Positions 54,836 through 64,000 of a DNA stretch of 64,000 nucleotides are shown here, in pieces. The position numbers were made by a program, and so were the translations under genes. This DNA is from Helianthus annuus (Eukaryota > Streptophyta > Magnoliopsida > Asterales > Asteraceae). The stretch lies in the NCBI RefSeq assembly GCF_002127325.2, contig NC_035440.2, forward strand, positions 71,237,819-71,301,818, in the 5' to 3' direction. Each line of letters opens with the position of its first letter. Position 1 is the first letter of the stretch. Below the pieces are notes generated by a model, which saw only the letters and a list, made by a program, of their open reading frames with translations, ran no database searches and was not told the DNA's origin.

Positions 54836-56700
54836 GCTCCTGCCGTATTTAAGGACCTTATGAACAGGGTGTGTAAGCCCTACTTAGACAAGTTCGTCGT
54901 AGTATTCGTGAAGTCCACTTCTTAGGCCACGTAGTGAACAAGGATGGGATCCGTGTCGATCCATCCAAGGTAGACTCAACCAGAAACTGGCCTGCACCAC
55001 GAACTACAGACGGTTTACCAGGGATTTCTCGAAGATTGCTCAGCCACTGACGCTACTGACACAGAAGGGTGTCACCTATTGCTGGGAGAACCCCAGGAGA
55101 CTGCTTTTCAGCGCGACAAGGTTATCGCTTTCGCTTCACGTCAACTTAAGATTCATGAACGCAACTACACGACGCACGATTTAGAGCTGGGAGCTGTTGT
55201 TTTTCGCGCTTAAGATATGGCGACACTACCTGTACGGTACCAGGTGCACGATTTACACCGATCACAGGAGTCTCGAGCATATCCTTAGGCGGAAGGATTT
55301 GAACATGCGTCAACGGCAATGGGATGAACTACTTAGCGACTACAAATGCGCCATCAAGTACCATCCAGGCAAGGCCAATGTTGTGGCAGACGCCCTCAGT
55401 CGGAAGGACACTCTACCTCAGCGCGTGCGAGCGCTACAGCTTACGATCCAGACTAGCCTGCCAGCACAGGTACGAAATACTCAGGTAGAAGCATTGAAGC
55501 TCGAAAACGTCAAGGCTGGAGCCTTACACGACGCACGACAACGATTAGGACAGAAGGCAGACGGCGCCTACTATGTAACGGGGCGTATTTGGGTCCCACT
55601 TTATGGCGGTCTGCGCGAACTTGTGATGGATGAAGCTCACAAGTCTTACCACTCAGTACATCCAGGGTCGGAAAGAACGTACTACGACATCAGCACTACT
55701 TATTGGTGGCCTAGCAGGAAGGCCCACATTGCTACATACGTCGGAAAATGCTTGACCTGTGTGAGGGTCAAGGTTGAATACCAGAAACCAACGGGCCTAC
55801 TTCAGCAGCTTAAGGTACCTCAGTGGAAATGGGAAGAAATTTCCATGGATTTCGTTACAGGCCTACCTCGATCCCAGCATGGGAACGATACCATATGGGT
55901 GATCGTGGATCGACTCACCAAGTCTGCACACATCCTATCTATAAAGGAAACGGACAAGTTCTCCACTCTCGCAGACGTCTATCTTAAAGAAGTTGTTTCG
56001 AGGCACGGGGTGCCCACGTCCATCATTTCGGATCGCGATGCACGATTCACGTCAGAACTTTGGCAAGCAATGCACAAACCATTCGACTCACGATTAAACA
56101 TGAGCACAGTAGCATACAAGCCGCTCCATTCGAGGCATTGTACGGGCGTAAATGCCGGTCACCTCTCTGTGGGGCAGAGGTGGGGGATAGTCAGATTACG
56201 GGTCCAGAGATTTTATGGACGCCACGGAAAAAGATTGCACAGATACGACAACGCATGGCGGCAGCACGCGACCGTCAGAAAGCCTACGCGAATAAGCGTA
56301 GAAAGCCATTGGAATATCAGGTCGGGGACCATTCGGGATCATAGAACGTACAGGCAGGGTAGCCTATAGATTGAACTTACCAGCTGAACTCGGGGCAGTT
56401 CACAATGTCTTTCAGGTATCGAACTATCGACGAGCGGTTGCAGTTCGTCGGGAAACCAGTAGAAATCACGGACCGGGATGTGAAGGTCCTCAAACACAAG
56501 AGAATCCCTCTTGTTCGAGTTCGTTGGAACTCCAACGTGGCCCAGAGTACACCTGGGAACGCGAAGACAGGATGATAGAAAAGTACCCCAGTTATTCGAA
56601 ACCAATACAACCACTACTGAGGCTGAAGCTACTACTTCGGAATTTCGGGACGAAATTCCAGATCAACGGGGGGAGGATGTGACACCCCAGGAAAACCAGT
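54836..56700 (+). pseudogene. E10 pol remnants (RT, RNase H, integrase, chromodomain)
   Basis: Clean deletions compared with E5: RT ends FVVVF and jumps to REVHFLGHV, removing the FIDD box. A gap removes the FLGLAGYY segment. Another removes the RNase H YCDASIQG segment. The frame 55197-56369 then holds the RNase H end, the integrase zinc finger and two Asp of the core ([15 protein letters not shown]). A further gap near 56106 removes the Glu helix. The chromodomain start ([17 protein letters not shown]) is present but shifts frame at RWNS. Confidence 0.9.
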
Positions 56701-56778
56701 GAACGATTGAACTTACCTAGCTTCCTCAGTGAGTGCATACCAAATTTCGGGACGAAATTTCCAATTAGTTGGGGATAA
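56638..56778 (+). promoter_or_regulatory. E10 polypurine tract with duplicated LTR-start unit
   Basis: First unit AATTTCGGGACGAAATT, GGGGGGAGGA, TGTGACA (56678); second unit the same inverted repeat, TTGGGGATAA and the LTR start (56779). The spacing is 101 bp. Confidence 0.82.
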
Positions 56779-59020
56779 TGTGACAACCCGTACTCGAGAC
56801 TTATCTTGTGTAACGTTATATGCTCCTATGAACTATGCTACTTGAACGAATACATGATATGTTATGTGATTACGTGATTATATCGATTGATTGAATGTTA
56901 CATGTTACGTGATTTAATTGCATATGTTACTACTTGAACCGATTAGTAAAACACTTACAAGAACCCACTCGGTCCATACGGTTGGACTCGAGACCATGAG
57001 GCAGCCCATGTGGGGTTTCGGCCCACTTCCCTTCACACGCATATATACACACATCACCTTTAGGGTTCTAGTTTTACAACTTCACAATTTAGAAAAACAC
57101 ACACACAATCCCTTCCTCTCGCAACCGGAACCGAACCGAAGGCAGCCAAGGATTTTCCCCCATCAAAGATCATTGTCCACGGATCAATCCTACTCTTCTT
57201 TCAATCGGTTAGTGATTAGTGTTTTCTTGATTGAATGATGTTATGTTATGATTAGGTTGAACCGATTAGAATTGTGGGTGTGAACATAACTTATGATCTA
57301 AACTTAGATTCGGATGTATGATATTAGTCAGATAGTGATTGTTGATGCTTGATAAATCGGTTAACATGCTATATGTTTCGGATTGTTTGTATGATGATCT
57401 AAGAGTTGGATGAAGTGATCAGACTAAAATAATATAATTGATTGTTATTATGTATGTTATAATCACATTAGGGTTGCATGCTAGTTCCTGAATTCATTAA
57501 TCACATGATCCGAATATATGTGTTTCATAGACTATTGAACTGTTATTCTTCTTGATTGGATGATGATTAAGGCTGGTTGAATATGCTTGATTCTGAATTG
57601 ATTGTTGTTTAATCGGATTGTGGAACTGCCAAACTTGTTAGCTGATATCATGGAATAATTGCGCATGAATTATGGAAAGTAGTTATACATCCCGTTGCGA
57701 CATGGATTGCGACTCGAAACCATAGTCTCGACTCGAGACCACAACAGCATGAACCGCAATCATGGTTGCGAGTCCCGTTGCGACTCGTAACCGGACCGTG
57801 ATGAACCGAGACCGGCCATTGCGACTCGCAACCTACCGTTGCGACTCGTAATCTCCCAGTGTGACTCGTAATCTCTGTTGCGACTCGAGATCCCCGTTGC
57901 GACTCGAGACTAGCTGCTCGTTTACTGTTTTGGGCCTACCTTGTCACGGGCCCAATTCGATTGACTGCTAACTGGACTTACTGCTAATTGAACTTATGTC
58001 TGCATGTTATTGGGCTGTTTTCATATCTGCTATTGGACTGCTTATCTGATTGGGCTAATATTGTCATTGGGCCGGGTTATGGTTGGGCCGAACACTTGGA
58101 TTGTTTATCGGATTGATGTTACGTGTACATGTTTACCATGATCCTTGCATGCTTGCAACGTGTTAGCTTATGTGATACATACGTGCAATACTTGAACCAA
58201 ACCTGACTTGCATAATAAACCATGATAGGACGTGGTTGATCATTTACTTGCTACCTGTACTCCTTGTGTATCTGCCGAGCAACCCAAGGTGAGTTCACAC
58301 AGCCAAGGCATGGGGTTCCCAGGGTGGGAATGGGATTGAATAAACTATACGTACATACTTAGTTAACAGAACATAATGATATGAGTCCTCAGGGTGAGGG
58401 TGGTGAATGATAAGATACGGCTAGACTAGTATACCAATTGAACTGATCTTCGCATACACGCCAGGGGTTGGCCGCGATATTATGACTGATCTTCGCACAC
58501 ATGTCTTGGATAGGCCGCGAACTATATACTAAAACTTCGCACACATGCCAGGGTGGCCGCGATACAAATATACATAGTCTAGAATACTTGGGAACTTTCC
58601 CCAATCTTCGCATACATGCCGAAATGGCCCGCGATACGAATCAATACTATACATGAACAATGAACGAACTAATACGATGCATGACTAGATAAACAAACGA
58701 AATGTTTGCTATGCTACTCCATTACTGAACTTACTTTCTGTGAACTCGCTCAACTAGTTTGTTGATTATTTGCTGCATGCCTTGCAGGACCTTAGGTACA
58801 TTATGGAGCTTGCACAGGGAGGAGCAGGTCGTTGTGGGCAAAGGATCGTGAATGGTGTTTCAACTCTTATGTTAAATCATACATACTATTGTTTGGGTTA
58901 CTTAAATGCTTCCGCTATACTTAACTACTTTATACGTTCAATATGATTGATGGTTAGGATCCTGGTCATGTCACGCTCCCAAGCGGTGATACTCCGCAGG
59001 TGGATTTTGGGGGTGTGACA
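56779..59020 (+). repeat. 3' LTR of E10 (2242 bp)
   Basis: Identical to 50951-53192 apart from the two differences noted for the element. Confidence 0.95.
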
Positions 59021-59025
59021 GAAAC

Positions 59026-60180
59026 GGCTAGGCAGTTCGATCGGCTGGTCCAGCCGATTGGCTGGCCTGTTCGATCCAAGGCACTTTGACTTTCAAGCCG
59101 ATTTGACTTTTTGACCTTTTTCACATTATCAGTGTTCAGGAAATTCACATAAGTATCTAGGTCCAAGTTAATGACCCTAGGTACTTAATTTGTCTACCAA
59201 GTTCAACTTAATGACCTTGGTTGACCCGAAGCAAAGACAAACTGATGTTTTGATCAACCATTTTTCTGAAAATATACAAGTTTCAACTTAATGATCTTGC
59301 GTTTTGACCTTTTAATATTCTTTGTTTGTATCAAGATTAGCTCCAAACTTGTTTTTCAGCTCAGAACAACTTCCTGCAACTTGCATCAGACTGTGAATCT
59401 GAAGATCAACCCTCTGCTTTGGTTTGTCAAAAATAAAGCAGAAATGCAAAATCTTTTTGAGTTTTCAATGCAGATTCTAAACTAGAAAAGTATAACTGAA
59501 ACTGAAAGACAGAATGAAAAAAAAAATCTATTTACAAACATATTTTGGTGAGCGTGTCAGGGAATCATATCAGCTACCGACATGTTACAAGTACCGTTAA
59601 GCTTAATTCATACTCAGAATTAAACAATTCACCTAGATTGTTGATATACTGATCCATTTTATGTTTTCTCACAGATTTCAATTTATTCAGGATATGATTT
59701 AGATGTCTTATAAATTTAACTCATTCATGTGTCCCACCTTTTGAATATACTCCCGTATCAAGTTCCCAGTATTCAGTCTTACAGGTGAGTATACCACAGA
59801 TGATATCTGTAAGGGGTTAAATGCGAGGGCCATGAGAGCTCAGGTCGATACTTCCGTATACGCAGAGAGATGACGGCTTCGACTTTTCGGTGTGTCCCCT
59901 TTAGAGGATCTTTTGATTTCAACAGCAGCGACTATCAATTTTATTGTTTCATCAGCTTGCTGAGGGTGATGCTATGTTTCAAGCATTTTGCGGAAAGTAT
60001 TATTCGGGGACTAGGTCAGAACTTCCATTCAGCAGAAGTCCCGGAATAATACCCCAGATATCACTGAGTATAAAGACCTAGTATCTCAGAATAAGGGACC
60101 TATCAAACGAGATTTCAGGGGTTACCTATATATCCAAATAGTGTTCCCCACAAAGTAAGTCTCGTTATGTATTTTTAAGT
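59026..60180 (-). other. E9 non-coding region between pol and accessory gene
   Basis: 59036-59066 carries the promoter words of the accessory gene. From 59100 to 60180 the sequence aligns with E1 1420-2480 reversed and in part with E6. No gene is visible. Confidence 0.75.
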
Positions 60181-61540
60181 TTATATCCCGAACAAATCTA
60201 TTGACTGGTATGAGACACTGCCAGGTAACCAAGCGAGGTCCAAAGAACTGGCATCCTGCAGTTGTTGATTTGGCATTGACTTTGCAGCATCCGAAATCCG
60301 AGTTGGAATATCTTTCGAGCGTAAAATCGCCTTTTCTAGGATACCACAACCCCAATGATGGAGTTCCCTTCAGCTAGCGTAATATCCTTTTTACAATGAT
60401 CAAGTGCGAAGCTCTCGGGTTAGATTGAAATCTTGCTGCAAGGCACGTCGGATACATAATGTCGGGTCTTGAAGCAGTTAGATACATCAGTGAACCGATC
60501 ATGGAACGATAAAGTGTTTCATCTGCCCTATCTCCGGTGAGATCTGGGTGAATCCCATGATTTGTTGCTAATGGGGTTGTTGCAGGAGTAGAACCTGACA
60601 TTCCGAATTTCTCTAGAATATCATGAACGTACTTTGTCTGGTGTATGAAAATTCCTTCAGGAAGTTGATCAACTTGGAGTCCCAAAAAGAATTTCATTTC
60701 CCCCATTGATGACATTTCGAACTTTTGCTTCATCACTTGTTCAAAGTCTTTGCACAAGTTCTCGTTTGTTGACCCAAAAATTATGTCATCCACATAAATT
60801 TGTACTATCAGCAGGTGACCGTCGACTATCTTTGTGAAGAGGGTGGCGTTTATTGTTCCCCGGATGAAGTGATTGGCTAGCAAATGCTGAGATAATGTCT
60901 CATACCAGGCTCTCGGGGCCTGGTGTAAGCCATATAACGCTTTATCCAAGAGATACACTTTGTCTTTATGGTATGGGTCGACAAAGCCCGGTGGCTGGCC
61001 GATATAGACTTCCTCCTTCACTTTGCCGTAGAGAAAGGCCGACTTCACATCAAGCTGGTAGACTTTAAAGTTTTTCCATGATGCAAATGCTAGGAAAATT
61101 CTGATTGCTTCAAGTCGTGCCACAGGAGCATACACTTCGGTAAAATCAATTCCCTCCTGCTGACTGAAGCCCTGAACAACGAGTCGAGCTTTATTTCTTA
61201 CAACTACTTCTCTGTCGTCCCTCTTACACTTGAACACCCATTTGGTGTTTATTTTCCTATGACCTTCAGGTAAATCCACCAGTTTCCAAACACCTAATTT
61301 CTCAAACTGGTTCAGCTCTTCTTGCATCGCGTTGACCCAAGATTCTTCAGTAAGCGCCTCTTTGTACGTTCGAGGTTCGATCTGCGAGATAAAACAACAT
61401 AGTGAAAATTCAGTTTGTAGAGGTGCTACTGATGAATAAAAACTAGTAAGCCCTTGGTCAATTTGATGTCTGGTGCGAACTCCTGATTGAAGCTCTCCGA
61501 TGATCAGCTCCTCTGGATGATATGAAAGAGTTCTGGGCAT
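60181..61540 (-). pseudogene. E9 copia RT and partial RNase H
   Basis: RT shows [81 protein letters not shown] and the catalytic YVDD. A TAG at 60376-60374 replaces the Tyr codon of RYLKGTP. The same frame goes on into RNase H (YSNSDFGCCKVNAKSTTAGCQFF) but breaks at RLVTWQC. The rest of RNase H and about 670 bp seen in E1 (about 740-1410) are deleted. No ATG is expected here; this is the inside of Pol. Confidence 0.92.
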
Positions 61541-61641
61541 TACTTCACTCGAAACATCTACATTGCCTTCCAGATTAGTGACATTTGATTTGCACCTTCT
61601 TCACTGATAGGATCTGCTTGATCTAAGATCTGGATTTGCTC
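61541..61641 (-). other. E9 pol linker upstream of RT, cut by E11
   Basis: The remaining 100 bases of E9 pol belong to the variable linker between integrase and RT. E11 begins at 61642, so TGCTC (61637-61641) should recur beyond the window. Confidence 0.7.
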
Positions 61642-62554
61642 TGTGACAACTCGTATTTCAAACCTCTATTTGTGTGCTTCGATGTAACTTGTTTGGATTA
61701 TACGTGACTAGTTGACGTAGTGGAATATTATATTTTGTTATGTTATGTGTTACGTGATTGCATGTGAATATCATAAGTTTAGTCGCACAACACTAGTTCA
61801 ACCACACGAACCTTTGGGCCGTACACATTCCTCTCGGCTCACTATGCTTGGACTCGGCCCACCCCTCTAAACCGAGTATACATTCACGCATACACACACC
61901 TTTGGGGTCTTTTACTTCTCACAATCTTCAATCAAGAGAACACACACAAAACCCTAGCTTCTCTCTCTCAAACTCGACGACACAAAGCAACCGTGCATCA
62001 TTCTCTTGTTCGGATCACTCTCATCACCTCCTTCTACTCGTAACCGGTTAGTGTTTCACTATCATTGTTTTGTTAGGTGATTTTGGGTGTCATGAGTTGT
62101 GTGGTAATTAGAATTGGTTGTGTGAATGATGATATTCTCATGATTTGGATTGTATGATAATAACCTAAAAACCGATTAGATAGGTTAGACTATCATGACT
62201 AGTTGTTGCTATGATGATTTCGTAATGATGCGCTTGAACCGAATCAATGTAATCGGCTGTTATGGTTTGATAATCAACATGTCTTGTGTGATTGGTTAGG
62301 ATTTCATGTTGATATAAAAGTTCATTATTTCGACTCAATTGAGGGTTTGATTAACTGTTCGTGATTATGTTTAATGTACATGTTCGATTTCACCTAGGGT
62401 TCATATACATTAGATGCTAGATTTGCTTGGTGTGATCGATTTTAGGATGGTTGAATTGTAAGAAACTGTTAACTGATTGATTGATGTAAACTTGGAAACC
62501 TGAATAAGTGTAACCGATCTACATGAAATCAGGAAAGCTGTTACATATGCTTAG

Positions 62555-62800
62555 TCTCGACACGGGTTGCGAGTCGAGAACTCACCGTCTCGACTCGAGA
62601 CCAACACACCGACACCAAACAGCACAAACCGAGACCACGGTTGCGGGTCCGGTTGCAACTCGAGACCGTGTAGTCTCGACTAGACATAACAACTCGAGAC
62701 CATCTCTGTTGCGACTCGAGACTTCAAAACCAGCACAACTAGAGACCACCTAGTCTCGACTCGAGATCACTTAGTCTCGACTCGAGACCGTGAACACTTG
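62555..62800 (+). repeat. GTCTCGACTCGAGACC word field in E11 LTR
   Basis: About ten copies occur, several as the perfect 15-base inverted repeat GTCTCGACTCGAGAC (62592, 62757 and 62772 regions). It is the same word type as E10. Confidence 0.87.
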
Positions 62801-63068
62801 CACATCTTATTGGACTTTCACTGTTACAAGCCCAACTGATTTGGGCCGGACACATGGATTCATTTACGTGACTTTGCTATTGATGGACTGCCATGATTTT
62901 TCGTGTATGCCATGATCAATACTTGTATGCAACTAGATGGAATATGTGTAGAAAACGTACGTGCACTACTTGAATACGAACCTAACTTATATGGTAACCA
63001 TGGTAGGACGTGGTTGACCACCAAATAGCTTGATTTAACTTGTCTGTGTATCTGCCGAGCAACCCAAG

Positions 63069-63592
63069 GTGAGTTCACACTCTTACCAAGGCATGGGATT
63101 CCCGGGGTGTTGGGAATGGGATTGAAAGGATAAGGTTGAATAGATTTATACGGATACCATGACTAGACTACCATAGCATCGTCCTCGGTTGTGCAGGATA
63201 CATACGTAAAACCTACGTATACCTAAGTTACTCACTGTCCTCAGGTTGCGAAGGACACTCACGTAAAACCTACGTGAACGGATACTCACTACTGCCTCGG
63301 TTGTGTCAGGCACTTACGTAAAACCTACGTAAACCCCCACGTACCCCTATCCTCGGTTGTGAAGGATACTTACGTAAATCCTACGTAAATTGTACGTATT
63401 ACTGTTCTCGGGATATGTAGAACACTTATGGTAACGCATAGTCTAGTGGATAAATAACATGGGAAGCCCCCACCAATAGAAACCTATATCGGCCCAGTAG
63501 AGCCACCTGATACTCATGAACTTACCTTTTACGCATTTACTTTCTATGAACTCACTCAACTAGTTGTTGACTCTCTGCTGCATGCCTTGCAG
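63069..63592 (+). other. candidate leader intron in E11 LTR (524 bp)
   Basis: Donor CCAAG|GTGAGT, acceptor CATGCCTTGCAG|GACC. Inside, at 63180-63420, are about five units of CCTCGGTTGTG...ACGTAAAACCTACGTA, unrelated to the arrays of E3/E10 and E5. Confidence 0.5.
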
Positions 63593-63874
63593 GACCTTAG
63601 GTACTTATGGAGCTTGCACAAGGAGGAGCAGGTCGTTGTGGGATTTGGATCGTGAATAAACACTTATTACTTTTCATACATTAACATTATGTTTGGGTTT
63701 ATACATTATGCTTCCGCTACATTTACTTATGTGGGTGTTGACAAATACCTTTCGTATTGATGGATAACTTTTACTATTTAATTACATGTTCAATATGATT
63801 GGTGGCTTGATCCTGGTCATGTCACGCCTCCAAGCGGTGGTACTCCGCGGGTGGATTTTGGGGGTGTGAAAGAT

Positions 63875-63887
63875 TGGTATCAGAGCC
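63875..63887 (+). promoter_or_regulatory. primer-binding site, initiator tRNA-Met (E11)
   Basis: TGGTATCAGAGCC, three bases after the LTR end. Confidence 0.93.
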
Positions 63888-64000
63888 ATTGGTTATAGAG
63901 AACTCGGTTTTAATATGGGGAAAACGTTTTTATTAAAACCAGACTATAACCAGAACAGTGCTCTCAACAATCCATAACGATGCTTCGCTCCACGTGCAAG

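Larger units (their letters stand above)
50951..59020 (+). mobile_element. E10: complete but defective Tekay-type chromovirus, 8070 bp
   Basis: Both LTRs are 2242 bp. I see two differences between them (51255/57083 and 51824/57652), so the insertion is very young. Gag is intact, but protease and most of RT are missing and RNase H and integrase have lost catalytic residues by clean deletions. It must have moved with proteins from another element. Confidence 0.95.
44712..61641 (-). mobile_element. E9: Sirevirus-like copia with accessory gene, interrupted by E10
   Basis: On the minus strand from the right: RT (61540 on), partial RNase H, conserved non-coding block, promoter words, an accessory gene with introns, polypurine tract and 3' LTR (45200-44712). 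E10 splits it near the accessory promoter. E11 cuts it at 61641, so the 5' LTR, gag, protease and integrase are right of the window. Without E10 the visible part is about 8.9 kb. Confidence 0.88.
61642..63871 (+). repeat. 5' LTR of E11 (2230 bp)
   Basis: It starts TGTGACAACTCG and ends GTGTGAAA, one change from the usual end. A field of GTCTCGACTCGAGACC words lies at 62555-62800. The candidate intron is 63069-63592. Its first 250 bp resemble the E5 3' LTR. Confidence 0.9.
61642..64000 (+). mobile_element. E11: Tekay-type chromovirus, 5' end
   Basis: Complete 5' LTR, primer site and the start of the leader (AACCAGACTATAACC, GCTTCGCTCCACGTGCAAG), as in E3, E5 and E10. Gag would start about 240 bp beyond the window. 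Confidence 0.9.

Overview
This window holds only transposable elements. I see no host gene, rRNA, tRNA or CRISPR array. It is nuclear DNA of a flowering plant. The element lineages and their accessory proteins resemble, from memory, those of daisy-family (Asteraceae) genomes; the family assignment is inference, about 0.7 likely. The sequence is a stack of nested LTR retrotransposons of four lineages: Sirevirus-like Ty1/copia (E1, E6, E9), Athila-like Ty3/gypsy (E2, E8), Tekay-type chromoviruses (E3, E4, E5, E10, E11) and one Tat-like Ty3/gypsy (E7).

Layout. E1 (+) covers 1-3267 and is the 3' part of a copia element with its 3' LTR. It sits inside E2, an Athila (-) at 3268-20439, whose 5' LTR is split by the complete chromovirus E3 (-) at 9612-19463 (target duplication TAGAC). 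E4 (+), 20440-23719, is the gag-pol part of an older chromovirus that E2 interrupted on the left and E5 on the right. E5 (+), from 23720, carries in its integrase the short copia derivative E6 (-) at 30079-34510 (duplication CGAGG). Its 3' LTR is cut at about 36841 by Tat element E7 (+). E7 is cut at 39325 by Athila E8 (+). E8 is cut at 44712 by copia E9 (-). E9 contains the complete chromovirus E10 (+) at 50951-59020 (duplication GAAAC) and is cut at 61642 by chromovirus E11 (+), which runs out of the window. The right-hand halves of E11, E9, E8, E7, E5 and E4 should therefore follow in that order beyond 64000.

State of the genes. Nearly every gag-pol is broken by nonsense codons, frameshifts or deletions. 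The two elements with the most similar LTRs, E10 (two differences seen in 2242 bp) and E3 (about 20 in 2.6 kb), carry catalytically dead or incomplete pol genes, which points to movement in trans.

Most unusual signals. (1) Almost every element family carries its own short repeated word of about 10-15 bp, often a perfect inverted repeat. The words cluster just upstream of the TATA box and again in the transcribed leader or intron. (2) E9 carries a large accessory gene on the minus strand with its own TATA box, a three-codon first exon, a 1117-bp intron that keeps the reading frame, and a long coiled-coil, acidic product. (3) The chromovirus LTRs share a conserved candidate intron whose inside is a tandem array that differs completely between subfamilies. 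A second 98-bp intron lies in gag and is missing from E10. (4) The Athila elements have a tyrosine-rich repeat protein where Gag should be, and a protease lacking the usual D-S/T-G site.
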